DNA of 64,000 nucleotides from Butyrivibrio sp. Su6 (GCF_900108105.1 NZ_FNUR01000004.1:1-64000), one strand, 5' to 3'; positions 1 through 9,469 are shown, numbered from the stretch's first letter. Program-made: numbers and translations. The notes: generated by a model from the sequence alone, not told the origin.

Positions 1-243
<243 letters not shown>

Positions 244-484
244 AAAAGTTTGATCAGGCTAGAACTAAGCTTGGCTTTTGTTCTGTCCGTTATTTACTAA
301 ATCTTTGTTCTGAATAAATTCTCTTTTGCATTGGTCTTGCGAATTGCTTCGCAATGCTCATTGCTTTTTGGAATTTTTCAGGGTTGCATTACTGTTTATT
401 TGTCAAGGTGCATGAGCTTGAAATCCGCTCCAGTGCTGCATTTGCAGTGCCTTGTGTTTCGCGGCTGCATCAGCAACGAATACA

Positions 485-545
485 AATATATCACCCGGGT
501 ACTTAAGTGTCAACACCTTTTTTTAAATTTTTTTTGCCTTTTTTT
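485..545 (-). promoter_or_regulatory. rRNA operon promoter with UP element
   Basis: On the minus strand a perfect -35 box TTGACA (513-508) is followed by a 17-bp spacer and a -10 box TATATT (490-485). Immediately upstream (514-545) lie phased A/T tracts of the form AAAAAAATTTAAAAAAAGG, as in strong rRNA UP elements. Transcription would start near 478 and give a leader of about 235 nt before the 16S gene. The region 244-700 holds no protein gene; it contains this leader (with a small ATTGC-TTC-GCAAT hairpin near 338-355), the promoter, and the terminator at 613-648. Confidence 0.85.
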
Positions 546-612
546 GGCTTTGTCATTTTTACGTTTCACTTTAAAGAATATATGGAATATATATTGTTAA
601 AGTCAGCCTAGG

Positions 613-648
613 ACAAAAACAGAAACCAGCTAGTAAATAACTGGTTTC
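613..648 (-). terminator. intrinsic terminator after the 55-aa ORF
   Basis: Minus-strand hairpin GAAACCAG / CTGGTTTC (arms 641-648 and 622-629, 11-nt loop) followed by TGTTTTTG. It lies about 50 bp after the small ORF at 700-867 and separates that unit from the rRNA promoter. Confidence 0.7.
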
Positions 649-699
649 CGGCTTTGTTTTCCCACTACAGATTTTCAACCAGCTTTACTACTGAAAAAT

Positions 700-867
700 T
701 TATGCTTTAAAAACAGATTTTTTTATATTTTCCGGCTCACAGGTATTGCAATGTGCCTTTTCAAAGAAGAAAAGTGAATGATTTATACTTGAAAGTGCAT
801 CCAATTTCCCCTCGTTTATCATCATTTTTGTTTTTAAAATTTTCATTCCCATTTCCATAGCTGTCAT
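700..867 (-). CDS. small hypothetical protein, 55 aa
   Basis: An ATG-initiated ORF of 55 codons with a good Shine-Dalgarno (GAGAGGGGAACAG) 4-8 nt before the start at 867. The product begins MTAMEMGMKILKTKMM and ends with a HCNTCEPENIKKSVFKA tail holding a CxxC pair (Cys40, Cys43); it has no obvious membrane segment. It follows the C39-like gene by about 80 bp on the same strand and precedes a terminator, so the two may be co-transcribed. A longer TTG-initiated ORF in another frame overlaps it but has no comparable ribosome binding site. I do not recognise a family; function unknown. Confidence 0.55.
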   Translation of the reverse strand: MTAMEMGMKILKTKMMINEGKLDALSSINHSLFFFEKAHCNTCEPENIKKSVFKA

Positions 868-948
868 TTTCTGTTCCCCTCTCTAAATATATTTTCATCA
901 TACTTACAATTATTAATACGATGATACGGAACAGGTGGCAAAAAAATT

Positions 949-1620
949 TCAATTATTTTTCCGAACAGTGAAAATAGTATTCTTATCAAATAGGTCTATG
1001 GCAAATGCCATCTTGAAATAAAACGGCATATTATCATAAGCTTCAAAGCTGGTACGCTCCAAAAACTCTTCAACAGATATTTCTTCTATATATCCATAGG
1101 GATTAGCAACTGTTATATTATCATTCTGAATGTCCATGCCAATAAGAAGCGAATAGTGAAGAGTCCAATCATCTCCGTATTTAGCTGCCCACTCAAATGG
1201 TACCGGGATCCCCTCGGACAAAGTCTCATACGCAGCTTCGATCAATTCAGTATTAGTCAGATATCTGTGGATAGTAGTTGTATACCCTGGAAATCTTTTA
1301 TTCATCTCTTCTGCAAATTTAGGTCCGGTCGAAGTCACGACCTTCCCATATTCATTAAAAAGAGTCTCTTCGGTTATATCTCCTCCATCCCATTTGGAAA
1401 ACATCTCTATACATGCGTATCCGCACGATATCTTTTGAGTTATAACATCAATGCCTTCAATATAAACAGGCCTGTTGTACTTTGTATTTATATATATAGA
1501 AGAATAATCTTCACGAATATTGTTTGTCCTTATCCCCAGCCTTATAAATGCTCCTGCCAAAAAAACTACTACAACTATCAGTATTGCCGCTAAACATTGA
1601 ACTACTTTTTTCATATACAT
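949..1620 (-). CDS. membrane-anchored C39-like (papain-fold) protein
   Basis: 223 aa. Residues 4-28 form one hydrophobic segment, so the rest is probably extracytoplasmic. The body looks like a C39-like double-psi/papain-fold domain: QKISCGYACIEMF carries the candidate nucleophile Cys66, LHYSLLIGMD carries His155, and the usual Asp-Pro after the histidine appears here as Asn173-Pro (VANPYGY). Stand-alone members of this family are usually uncharacterised, and no ABC bacteriocin exporter domain is attached. The first ATG (1620) is chosen because GGGGATAAT precedes it; a second ATG is 6 nt on. Its own promoter is visible at 1644-1672. Confidence 0.8.
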   Translation of the reverse strand: MYMKKVVQCLAAILIVVVVFLAGAFIRLGIRTNNIREDYSSIYINTKYNRPVYIEGIDVITQKISCGYACIEMFSKWDGGDITEETLFNEYGKVVTSTGPKFAEEMNKRFPGYTTTIHRYLTNTELIEAAYETLSEGIPVPFEWAAKYGDDWTLHYSLLIGMDIQNDNITVANPYGYIEEISVEEFLERTSFEAYDNMPFYFKMAFAIDLFDKNTIFTVRKNN

Positions 1621-1643
1621 ATTATCCCCAACTTTTTCTCTAT

Positions 1644-1672
1644 ATTATATGAAGAAAGTAAACAACACACAA
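1644..1672 (-). promoter_or_regulatory. promoter of the C39-like gene
   Basis: Minus-strand -10 TATAAT (1649-1644) with a 17-bp spacer to TTGTGT (1672-1667). The start codon of the C39-like gene is about 24 bp downstream of the -10 box. Confidence 0.55.
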
Positions 1673-1716
1673 CCTAAATTGTATGCTATAAGCCATATTT
1701 ATCTGTAGCTTACGTT

Positions 1717-2886
1717 TCAAACATTAGATAGCTCAGGTTGCTTATAAAGATCCTTCTTTTTCAGACCATTTAACTTACCGCTTTTGGGCCAGCCTGAGTT
1801 GGCAGCAAGTATATACAAAAACCGCGGGAACTTAAATGCATCAGCATAGAAGTCTTCCATAGGTTTTGCTTCATTTATGGCATTGGCAAGATCACAAAGT
1901 CCAACAGCAATGTTGCGCGCAGGGCCCTTATCCATGTTAGGAGATGCCGTCATCATCCCCATCATCTCACCTGCACCTATGGCAAGACCTCCACAGTATG
2001 TAAATCCGCTTTCATCACACCAGCTCTTTACCATTGACATAAGATTTGTAAGCTGACTGCTCTCGTAAAATCCCATGTTGGCGATAACATATATCTTCTT
2101 AGCCCCTGCATTGTCGCTGCTTTCAAGCTTCTGCATAAGCCTCAGAACAGCTGATGGAACGCCATCAACATACAGCGGCATTCCAAGAACTATCTTTTTT
2201 GCAGGTAAAAGCTCTTTTACAAGCTCATCAATCTGCTCTGAATATGAGACAAGAGAAAGCATCTTAATTTCTCCTTCTAATGCAGGAGCAAGTTTACTAA
2301 GAAATCTCATGGTGTTTGACTTCTCGCCTCGGTAACTACAGTTTATCAGATAAGTTTTGGGCAAAAGAGCTGCTTCATCGCTGCTTCTGTCAGGTGAACC
2401 TGCTTTGCAAGAACTATCATCTTCAAATTGCACAGACTTTATTTCGCCGTGGAGATTAGTACAGACAGCCTTCACATATTTTCTGGCCTTTTCCTTATCT
2501 TCTTCTGAAATATTTCTTCCCCTGAAAATGAAAGTCATAGGTTTAGTCTCGGGATATCTTCTCTTGTGATGCATCTCGCCGTCAAAAATTTCAAAAAAAG
2601 GAAGCACATACCCTATGCTCCTGTCGAAGACATTCTTGATAAAGCTGCTAAATCCCCCATAGGTATATCTGCTCATAACAATTACTTCGTCGGCTTTGTG
2701 TATGAGCATTCCCATATGCTCATAGCCATCCTTGATGACACATTCTCCGGGAGTTTTAGTCCAACAGCCAAAACATCCAACGCAAGACTTTATCCTGCCA
2801 TTATCGGAGATAATCTCATAATCCCTGTATTTATCTGATATTTTGTCCCATTCGCTGTTACTGAGATCGTGAATAACTAACTTCAT
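1717..2886 (-). CDS. double flavodoxin-family NAD(P)H oxidoreductase
   Basis: 389 aa made of two flavodoxin-like / FMN-reductase modules. The first (about 1-155) has the CxxCxxCW cluster at 35-42 (CVGCFGCW) and FDRSIG near 87-92. The second (about 178-340) has GMPLYVDGVPS at 235-245 and CGGLAIGAGEMMG. Such proteins are expected to bind FMN and reduce small molecules or metals; the substrate is unknown. It follows the solute-binding lipoprotein gene by 30 bp and is probably its operon partner. The same two modules occur as two separate overlapping genes at 40307-40798 and 39558-40310. Confidence 0.8.
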   Translation of the reverse strand: MKLVIHDLSNSEWDKISDKYRDYEIISDNGRIKSCVGCFGCWTKTPGECVIKDGYEHMGMLIHKADEVIVMSRYTYGGFSSFIKNVFDRSIGYVLPFFEIFDGEMHHKRRYPETKPMTFIFRGRNISEEDKEKARKYVKAVCTNLHGEIKSVQFEDDSSCKAGSPDRSSDEAALLPKTYLINCSYRGEKSNTMRFLSKLAPALEGEIKMLSLVSYSEQIDELVKELLPAKKIVLGMPLYVDGVPSAVLRLMQKLESSDNAGAKKIYVIANMGFYESSQLTNLMSMVKSWCDESGFTYCGGLAIGAGEMMGMMTASPNMDKGPARNIAVGLCDLANAINEAKPMEDFYADAFKFPRFLYILAANSGWPKSGKLNGLKKKDLYKQPELSNV

Positions 2887-2915
2887 TGCGTTGTTTTTCC
2901 TTTCTTTATATTGAT

Positions 2916-4229
2916 TTATCGTATTGTTTCCTTAGATATTTTCTCAATCTGACTGGCGGCTTCCTCCGGCGTAATTTTACCTATCGCAAGTTCTTTTAGT
3001 TCATTACAAACAGCAAGACTTAAGTCCTCATACTTGATTCCTCTTGGTCCCGCTACATTGTTTTTGCCGTTTTCTATTATCACATTAAGATTTTTCTGAC
3101 CATCCTCACTAAGTCCCTGAACGTTTAGCTCCATATCAGCCCTTGATGGCATATACTCAAGATATTGATTGACTAAAAGATCCTGACCTTCGTTTACCAG
3201 ATAGTCCATAAAGCGGAAAGCCGCTTCTTTCTGCGTTGATTCAGGGTTCATGCAAAGGACTACATCAGGATTTGCAGTTACAGGGGCTATTTTTCCATCA
3301 CCATTCCAATCAATCAGAAATACATCATGGTCTGCGCCCTCTCTGTCAACAACAGCCCTGGTTCTCTCATCGCTTACTGTGTACATGTTCATAGCCCAGG
3401 AACCGTTTGTGATCATTGGTATCTTGCCGTCGCGCTGAAACATGTCATTTATAGTGTCATAAATAGGCATCTTTGTTGCTTTATCCTGAAATACTCCGCT
3501 TGTAAAGCAGTCCTGCCATATCCTGAAAGATTCTATTATAGGCTCTGATTCAAAGCTCGCCTTACCTTCTATAGCATCGTATAAGGCATCTTTGTCGCAA
3601 TCTGCAGCAATTGACATCCACATATCAAGATTCATCCATGAATCCTTGGCTCCAATTGCCAAAGGCATCTGTCCATTCTCGCGAAGTGTCTGACAGGTTT
3701 TCTTCATATCCAGGTAATTGGCCGGAACTTCGCATCCGTACTGCTTTAGCATATCTACGTCTGCCCACATATATCCGGCATAGGTTTGCCCCAAGGGAAG
3801 TCCATAAATCCTGCCTTTAGCATCACTCACGCTCTCCAGGCATGAGTCAAGGAATTTTTCCTTCCACTCTTCTCCCCATGCCCTTTCACAAAAGGGCGTT
3901 ATGTCTTCCTCAAAAATCCTGAAGGTATCAAAGGCCGAAGATCCAGAGCTTATTCCATATACGTCAGGACCATCACCATCTATCAGCTCTACCCTCATAT
4001 GCTCCTGATATGCGACTGATTTAGTAAAGACATATTCTACATGTATATCCGGATTCTCTTTTTCAAAAGAATCAATGATCTGGTAAATTGGGCTATCTGG
4101 CCCATAGTCAGCGGGATTCCAGGTTTGAAAGGTTATGGTCGTTTTCCCTTCCTGTATCTTGCCTCCACAGCCGTTAAGCAATCCCAGGCACAGGGCTAAG
4201 ATTAAAAAATATAAAACACCCTTTTTCAT
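2916..4229 (-). CDS. extracellular solute-binding lipoprotein (sugar ABC type)
   Basis: 437 aa. The N-terminus has a short positive region, a hydrophobic stretch and a lipobox LLNGC with Cys21, so the mature protein is a lipoprotein on the outer face of the membrane. The body has features of carbohydrate-binding family 1 proteins (TFQTWNPADYG near the start, DVYGISSG, GLPLGQTYAGYMW, MITNGSWAMNMY). No permease or ATPase genes lie nearby. It starts 18 bp after the histidine kinase gene and is followed by the flavodoxin gene, so it may be a sensory binding partner of the kinase rather than a transporter subunit. RBS GAGGGGAAG supports the start. Confidence 0.85.
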   Translation of the reverse strand: MKKGVLYFLILALCLGLLNGCGGKIQEGKTTITFQTWNPADYGPDSPIYQIIDSFEKENPDIHVEYVFTKSVAYQEHMRVELIDGDGPDVYGISSGSSAFDTFRIFEEDITPFCERAWGEEWKEKFLDSCLESVSDAKGRIYGLPLGQTYAGYMWADVDMLKQYGCEVPANYLDMKKTCQTLRENGQMPLAIGAKDSWMNLDMWMSIAADCDKDALYDAIEGKASFESEPIIESFRIWQDCFTSGVFQDKATKMPIYDTINDMFQRDGKIPMITNGSWAMNMYTVSDERTRAVVDREGADHDVFLIDWNGDGKIAPVTANPDVVLCMNPESTQKEAAFRFMDYLVNEGQDLLVNQYLEYMPSRADMELNVQGLSEDGQKNLNVIIENGKNNVAGPRGIKYEDLSLAVCNELKELAIGKITPEEAASQIEKISKETIR

Positions 4230-4246
4230 AAAAACTTCCCCTCATA

Positions 4247-5872
4247 CTATCCTATTAACATTTGTACTTTAAACTTATTGTCCCCTGTAATATATCTGAT
4301 CTCACTGCCGGTCTTTTTCACAAAGTCAAGAACGCTTCTGGTTCCGATTCCATGTCCTTCTTTTGAAGTTACAGGATGCCCGTCTTCATCAAGCATAACT
4401 TCTCCAATACAGGAATTAGATATTTCCAAAAGAAGCTGCTGCTTAAATTTACCGGTAACTTCAATGAATCGCTCATTCTCAGGAACCTTTTCACAAGCGT
4501 GGATCGCATTTTCTAGCAAATTGCTTATAGCAATAGCCAGTTGCATCTCATCAACACCAACATTATGAGGAATGTTGGCCGATACCTTTACCCTTATATT
4601 ATTCCTCTCAGCTATGGTCACATAATGCATAAGGGCAGCATTAACCGTTGTATTTTCACAGAAAGACCTGCTTCCCCGCGGCTCCTGTGACATTCGTTCC
4701 TCAAGGCATTTTTTTGCTTCATCCACCTTACCATCCTGGATAAGAGATAAAAGAAGTGCTTCGAAATGCCTCCTGTCATGTCGCATAGCCCTGTCCTGAC
4801 TAAGAAGCTCTTCTGTGGCATTGAGTCGCTCTTTCATACTGTTTGCAGCCATTTCCAAAATAGCCGCATCTGATTTTAGCTGGTACTCCCTCTGTTTAAG
4901 TACAGTTGAGTCAACCAATGCATAGAGCTTTCCGATAACTTCTCCATCTGCCGAAAGCTCTTTTTCCTCAGGTGTGTAATACTTATCGCCAATCTCAATG
5001 GTATCGCCTTTAATGATTGCTTCTCTTAAGGTATTAACGACACTCATTGGGTCTTTGGTAATATCAGGATAAAGCTCTTTTGCATGCTCATTGTAGTACT
5101 GAAGCTTGTCGTCAACATCAAGAGCAATAACTCCCTCTGATAACCTGTCCACAATATAATCTCTGGCCATATCAATAACCCCAAGAAGGTTATATCTGAA
5201 TATGGCAATGAACATGGAAATAGTGATCGCAACATTTCCAAAAACAGTTAAGTCAAAGTAATATGTAATAAAGAAAACATGTGCAATCTGGAACAAATAG
5301 AGAATTGACGCAATGAGAAATCCACCGATAATGATAAAGGCACGCCTTTTGGCAATTTTACCCTTGTGATATTTTATGGATCTGAACAGCATTGCTAAAA
5401 CGATCACAATGACAACAGCCTGATACTGCATAAACGCCTTATGTACAATACCGGCTCTCTGCAAAAGAACCGGAAACATACCGGTCTTGTCGTACCAGAT
5501 TTTGGAATAGTATAGATCATGGTTCTGAAATGTAAAAATGATGGCATAAACAAACACATCAATTAGAAGTAATGCTCTTACAAGGAGCTTCGGAATCGAA
5601 ATGTGACACAGCTCAGCAGAAACCATAATAATGGAAAATAAAATAAACGCTCTACCTGCATATGAGAACTTCAGGGCAGCAATATATCCTTCTTCAGTTT
5701 TTGAAAGAAGTTCCAGAAGATATCCGGTATTGTTGACCAGCATTGTGATGCAGTTGAGAAAAAGATATGCATGGAGCTTATTTTTGAGGTTTCTAAAAAC
5801 AACAAAGCCCTCAAAAAGCATAGCAAATATGCTCAGTATAATCGCGCCTAAAAGAAATTCCCTCATAGTCAT
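4247..5872 (-). CDS. 7TM sensor histidine kinase with AgrC-like GHKL domain
   Basis: 541 aa. Residues about 5-235 contain seven hydrophobic segments resembling the histidine-kinase N-terminal 7TM region. A PAS-like part follows (EGVIALDVDDKLQYYNEH), then a coiled region and the AgrC-type H-box RAMRHDRRHFEALL. The C-terminal ATPase has the N-box NLLENAIHACEKVP and the G-box EGHGIGTRSVLDFV. It is a close relative of the kinase at 16491-17819 and of the fragment at 23380-23664. No response regulator is adjacent; the nearest LytTR regulator is at 44849-45598. Its stop is 18 bp before the lipoprotein gene. RBS AAAGGACATAACA. Confidence 0.88.
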   Translation of the reverse strand: MTMREFLLGAIILSIFAMLFEGFVVFRNLKNKLHAYLFLNCITMLVNNTGYLLELLSKTEEGYIAALKFSYAGRAFILFSIIMVSAELCHISIPKLLVRALLLIDVFVYAIIFTFQNHDLYYSKIWYDKTGMFPVLLQRAGIVHKAFMQYQAVVIVIVLAMLFRSIKYHKGKIAKRRAFIIIGGFLIASILYLFQIAHVFFITYYFDLTVFGNVAITISMFIAIFRYNLLGVIDMARDYIVDRLSEGVIALDVDDKLQYYNEHAKELYPDITKDPMSVVNTLREAIIKGDTIEIGDKYYTPEEKELSADGEVIGKLYALVDSTVLKQREYQLKSDAAILEMAANSMKERLNATEELLSQDRAMRHDRRHFEALLLSLIQDGKVDEAKKCLEERMSQEPRGSRSFCENTTVNAALMHYVTIAERNNIRVKVSANIPHNVGVDEMQLAIAISNLLENAIHACEKVPENERFIEVTGKFKQQLLLEISNSCIGEVMLDEDGHPVTSKEGHGIGTRSVLDFVKKTGSEIRYITGDNKFKVQMLIG

Positions 5873-5891
5873 TGTTATGTCCTTTATTCAC

Positions 5892-5917
5892 AAATTGCTA
5901 CTTAATTATAGCAATTT
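5892..5917 (-). terminator. possible weak terminator hairpin
   Basis: Perfect 9-bp inverted repeat AAATTGCTA / TAGCAATTT with an 8-nt loop between the membrane protein stop and the kinase start. The U tract is short, so it may be weak. A TATAAT (5910-5905, minus strand) inside the hairpin could instead serve as a -10 box for the kinase operon. Confidence 0.4.
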
Positions 5918-5939
5918 CTTTTCCTAATAGTGTATATCT

Positions 5940-6590
5940 TTACAGGCATATCAAAGCCAGCGCCCCATATGCTGCAAGTCCAAGGCTTGCTGCGCAGCAG
6001 CTTGGTGCATCAATAAAGATATCCAGTTTAGTCGCTCTGAACAAAAAACCAACAAGCTGAAATACTACAGGATTTAGTAACACACACCATATTGGAGCAT
6101 GGATAAAGTCCATAATAATAAGTACTATGACCGCTATCGCAGGAATAATGACCAGCATTGAATACAGTGTAAAAAAAGGTACATAAATTTGTCTAAAAAC
6201 TGACTGAATCACATCTTCAGCAAGCTTCAAGTCGGTTTCTGCTATGATCTTTCTGTATATTGTCGGCTGTTGGCAAAGAAAGGTATGAATCATAAATCCT
6301 CCCATTGCTCCGATCAGGAATATGACCGAAAGAACTGTGGCGATCATTGAATGCTCCTCGTAGAGAGTCATCATCAAAGCAATAAATCCGCAGGAGTACA
6401 TAGGCACTGCAAACATCGCAAGGATGTCAGACCACACAAATCTCCAATGGGCCATATTTTTCCATTCGCTGTCAATTACGCCCATCTTTCCAAGTTTCTT
6501 ATTCTGCGGCCCTTTTAAATCCAACAAAAGATCTGCTGTAGCACATAGTAAGCCACCAATAATTCCAATTACTGCTAATAGAGTATTCAT
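5940..6590 (-). CDS. integral membrane protein, unknown function
   Basis: About 216 aa from the ATG at 6590, which has RBS GGGAGGAAAACAAAG. An upstream in-frame start at 6659 would overlap the MATE gene and lacks an RBS. Six or more hydrophobic stretches span the sequence (LLAVIGIIGGLLCATADLLL at the start, IATVLSVIFLIGAMGGFMIH, ALALICL at the end). It resembles DUF6796-type membrane proteins, but I am not sure of the family. It lies 23 bp after the MATE transporter and probably shares its transcript. Confidence 0.7.
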   Translation of the reverse strand: MNTLLAVIGIIGGLLCATADLLLDLKGPQNKKLGKMGVIDSEWKNMAHWRFVWSDILAMFAVPMYSCGFIALMMTLYEEHSMIATVLSVIFLIGAMGGFMIHTFLCQQPTIYRKIIAETDLKLAEDVIQSVFRQIYVPFFTLYSMLVIIPAIAVIVLIIMDFIHAPIWCVLLNPVVFQLVGFLFRATKLDIFIDAPSCCAASLGLAAYGALALICL

Positions 6591-6612
6591 CTTTGTTTTC
6601 CTCCCGAAAACT

Positions 6613-8025
6613 TCACAAAGCTTCCTGGACACGTGGCTCTGACTGATGCTCACATGCAAGATTATTTAGCCAGCGCTCTTTTTTCAGCCAAAAATGGAAT
6701 ATAAGGGTCCTGCCAATGTCCAGAAGTTTTACGCAAAGGTACATCTGTACAGGTCCAATATCAGTGTATCTTGCAAGCAGAAAAAGCATAGGAAGCATGA
6801 CCACTATTGTTATTCCAGCATCTGCATATGCGCCCATCTTCGTGTCGCCGCCGGATCTTGCGATTGCCTGCTGTGCATTTACAAGCACCCATACAGGCAT
6901 AAAAAATGCCATAAGTATTACCATACTCCTTGAAATTGTAATGGCACTTGGGCTTAGCTTTCCAAACACTATCGGAATGATAAGTGTTGTCGCAAATCCA
7001 ACAAAGGTCATGGCAACACCAAAAACGATAGATCCTGACAGGAGCCACGTTTTTTCTCTGCGGGCTTTTTCAAGATTGCCTTCTCCAAGAGTTTTCCCGA
7101 TTATTACGGTAGTTGCAGAATAGATTCCACCAAATGCCACAAAGAACAGATTAGCTATGGCAAAACTCGATGCCATTCCTGAAACAACATCTGCTCCGCC
7201 CCTTCCGTTATAAATAGCTGTCGTTAAGGTTTCGGAAAGAACCCAGGTCATCTCACAGAAAAGCATCAGAGCACCTTTCTTTAATATTTCCCTGAACAAC
7301 TTTCCATCTATTATGAATTCTCTGCTAAAGTGAACTGCAAAATCAGGCTTGGTCTTGAAATAGATAAATGCAAATATTGCAAACTCTACTGTTCTTGCTA
7401 TAACAGTAGCATAAGCAGCTCCTCGGACACCAAGTGCCGGCATTCCAAAATTCCCGTAAATAAGAAGATAATTGAATACGGTGTTTGTAAGAGTTGCTAT
7501 TACTGTTACGACCAGTGGCGTTTTAACTCTTCCCATATCTCTAAGTGAACTGGCGATACTCACAGAAATGATCATGGGGATTCCCACAACAGACATGATT
7601 CGTATATATGGAACTGCCTCATCAAGAATAAGAGCTGCCTGTGTGTTTCCCCTAACCATAAATGATAGGATTTCTCTCGGATATAATAAACATACCATAA
7701 GGTATGGAACGAGTGCTACAAATCCTGCAAGCAGTTTAAACATAAACGCCTGCTGCATTCCGCCACTGTCTTTTGCACCAAAAAACTGCGTAAGAAATAT
7801 CCCTCCGGTCATACAGATTGTGTTAATTAATACCATAAACACAAAAAGCACCTGACCGGCAACATTTACCCCTGACATTGATATATCGCCCAGTCCTGAT
7901 ACCATAAAATTATCTATCAGCGACACCATGCTCTGTATAAGCTGCTGAAGCATTATAGGGACTGCTATCGCCAGAACGTTTTTATAAAACTTTCCACTTC
8001 CGAAAATCGTATTCTCTTCTCTCAT
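6613..8025 (-). CDS. MATE family efflux transporter
   Basis: 470 aa with about twelve membrane segments in two repeats. The N-terminal VPIMLQQLIQSMVSLIDNFMVSGLG and the internal AIARSGGDTKMGAYADAG are typical of MATE proteins, which export cationic drugs or metabolites using Na+ or H+ gradients; the substrate cannot be read from sequence. The ribosome binding site before 8025 is weak. It is one of three MATE genes in the window (others at 21264 and 33954) and is followed by a small membrane protein gene. Confidence 0.9.
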   Translation of the reverse strand: MREENTIFGSGKFYKNVLAIAVPIMLQQLIQSMVSLIDNFMVSGLGDISMSGVNVAGQVLFVFMVLINTICMTGGIFLTQFFGAKDSGGMQQAFMFKLLAGFVALVPYLMVCLLYPREILSFMVRGNTQAALILDEAVPYIRIMSVVGIPMIISVSIASSLRDMGRVKTPLVVTVIATLTNTVFNYLLIYGNFGMPALGVRGAAYATVIARTVEFAIFAFIYFKTKPDFAVHFSREFIIDGKLFREILKKGALMLFCEMTWVLSETLTTAIYNGRGGADVVSGMASSFAIANLFFVAFGGIYSATTVIIGKTLGEGNLEKARREKTWLLSGSIVFGVAMTFVGFATTLIIPIVFGKLSPSAITISRSMVILMAFFMPVWVLVNAQQAIARSGGDTKMGAYADAGITIVVMLPMLFLLARYTDIGPVQMYLCVKLLDIGRTLIFHFWLKKERWLNNLACEHQSEPRVQEAL

Positions 8026-8129
8026 ACATTTAAAAGTCAGTAGCTATCTTCTACTGAAAACTCTCCTTCTGTCATCTTCCTTTATAAGCATACCGATTTC
8101 AGTACAATCATATATTTATCACAAAACAA

Positions 8130-8178
8130 AAAACAGCCTCAAATTTACACTCATTTGAAGCTGTTTTACACTGATATT
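8130..8178 (-). terminator. conserved hairpin element E1 (terminator-like)
   Basis: Copy 1 of a dispersed family. Arms AAAACAGC..CAAAT / ATTTG..GCTGTTTT surround a loop with TTACACTC, and the copy ends with ACACTGATATTT. On the minus strand the stem is followed by a run of U. It lies 14 bp after the stop of the MFS gene. Confidence 0.75.
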
Positions 8179-8191
8179 TAAATCAAAAGTA

Positions 8192-9469
8192 TCATTCAGA
8201 ATATTTATATCTCTTCATAATCTGGCCAGATATTATACAGATGGTCGTTCCTGTCACGCCAAGAATAAACATCATCATCGCTGCGCCTGCCCCCTTTCCA
8301 CTTCCGAAAAGAAAAGTCCAGAAGGGATCATCACTTTTAAGTACCATAAAGGGCTCGCAGATCTTGTCTACAAAGAGTCCTCCAAGGAAAAGACCAATGG
8401 GAATGGTAAAGAACTGCAGAGTATTCCTGCAAGCATATACTCTTCCCTGAAGCTCTATTGGAATGACATTGCGCATTATAACATTCTGGTTGGCTGCCAT
8501 AAGTGGTACGAACACCCATCCTATTATCTGGGCAACACACCATAATACCGGGTTTCTGGCAAAGGCCAGTAAAAAATTCTCTATCCCTAGCGCAAAAAGC
8601 ATCGTGAGATATATAACCTTTACTCTATCCTTGGGTTTTGGCAGGATCATTGGAAGAAAGCTTCCTGCTACCATAGCCAGCCCCGAGCATGCTGTTACAA
8701 TTCCATACACATTGTTACCTTTTTGAGGTATAACAAGGGCCGGAAGCACAGCATCAAAAGCTGAAGCTGTCAGGTTAACCCCCGCCATGAACAGTATTAC
8801 GGTAAGTATCAGTGGAGTATCTTTTAGGAACCTTAGCCCTTCCTTTGCAAGTTTGATAACATTTTCATCCTTGCCTGCTCCATCTTGAATCTCAGGCAAT
8901 TTTATATAGAACAATAATGCCACAAATGCAATGGCAAAAGTCAGAAGATCTATAGCAATAACCGTTTCAAGGCCAGCTAATCCATAAACCGCTGCAGCTA
9001 TGAGCGGGTTACCAATTGAAATGAGCGAACGTGACAATTGCTGAAAGCCACTGGTCTTCTGATAATGCTCTTTTGGAACAATAAGCGAATATGTCACTTC
9101 TGACGCAGGCTGCTGAACAGTGTTCATGAGACCTGAAAAGGCATTGATGGCGTATAAATGCCACATTGACAGAGTATCAGTTTTGTATAATACAAATACC
9201 GCAACAGTCGTAAGCGCCGCTAAAAAGTCACATATGAGCATGGTTTTCTTTTTATCAAATTTGTCTGTTATTGCTCCGGCAAAAATGCTCATAATTACAT
9301 ATGGTGCATATGTGCAGATTCTTAGCGCTGCTGTACTCAGCGCAGATCCTGTCTTTTCATACATCCACAGCGTCAGCGCGAATCCCGTTATTGCACTACC
9401 TAGCTGTGACAAACTCTGTGTGAGCCAGATTATGTAAAAATCTCTTAATTCCTTTATTCTGTTTTTCAT
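8192..9469 (-). CDS. MFS transporter (macrolide-efflux-like, MFS_3)
   Basis: 425 aa, about twelve membrane segments. FYIIWLTQSLSQLGSAITGF at the start, the loop DKFDKKKTMLICD after helix 2 and NTVQQPASEVTYSLIVP fit the MFS_3 group that includes Mef-type exporters and enterobactin exporters. It probably exports a small toxic compound. RBS GGAGGATAAATAACA precedes ATG 9469. A 15-bp palindromic operator at 9593-9607, shared with two other units including a marR operon, suggests MarR-type control. Confidence 0.85.
   Translation of the reverse strand: MKNRIKELRDFYIIWLTQSLSQLGSAITGFALTLWMYEKTGSALSTAALRICTYAPYVIMSIFAGAITDKFDKKKTMLICDFLAALTTVAVFVLYKTDTLSMWHLYAINAFSGLMNTVQQPASEVTYSLIVPKEHYQKTSGFQQLSRSLISIGNPLIAAAVYGLAGLETVIAIDLLTFAIAFVALLFYIKLPEIQDGAGKDENVIKLAKEGLRFLKDTPLILTVILFMAGVNLTASAFDAVLPALVIPQKGNNVYGIVTACSGLAMVAGSFLPMILPKPKDRVKVIYLTMLFALGIENFLLAFARNPVLWCVAQIIGWVFVPLMAANQNVIMRNVIPIELQGRVYACRNTLQFFTIPIGLFLGGLFVDKICEPFMVLKSDDPFWTFLFGSGKGAGAAMMMFILGVTGTTICIISGQIMKRYKYSE

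Noticed and set aside
401-406. Second TTGACA on the minus strand as another rRNA promoter
   Set aside because: No acceptable -10 box at 16-18 bp spacing; the boxes at 485-513 are far better.
761-952. 63-codon TTG-initiated ORF after the C39-like gene
   Set aside because: No ribosome binding site, and the 55-codon ORF in another frame has a strong one.
700-1620. Bacteriocin precursor with C39 processing protease
   Set aside because: The small ORF has no double-glycine leader and the protease has no ABC transporter domain.
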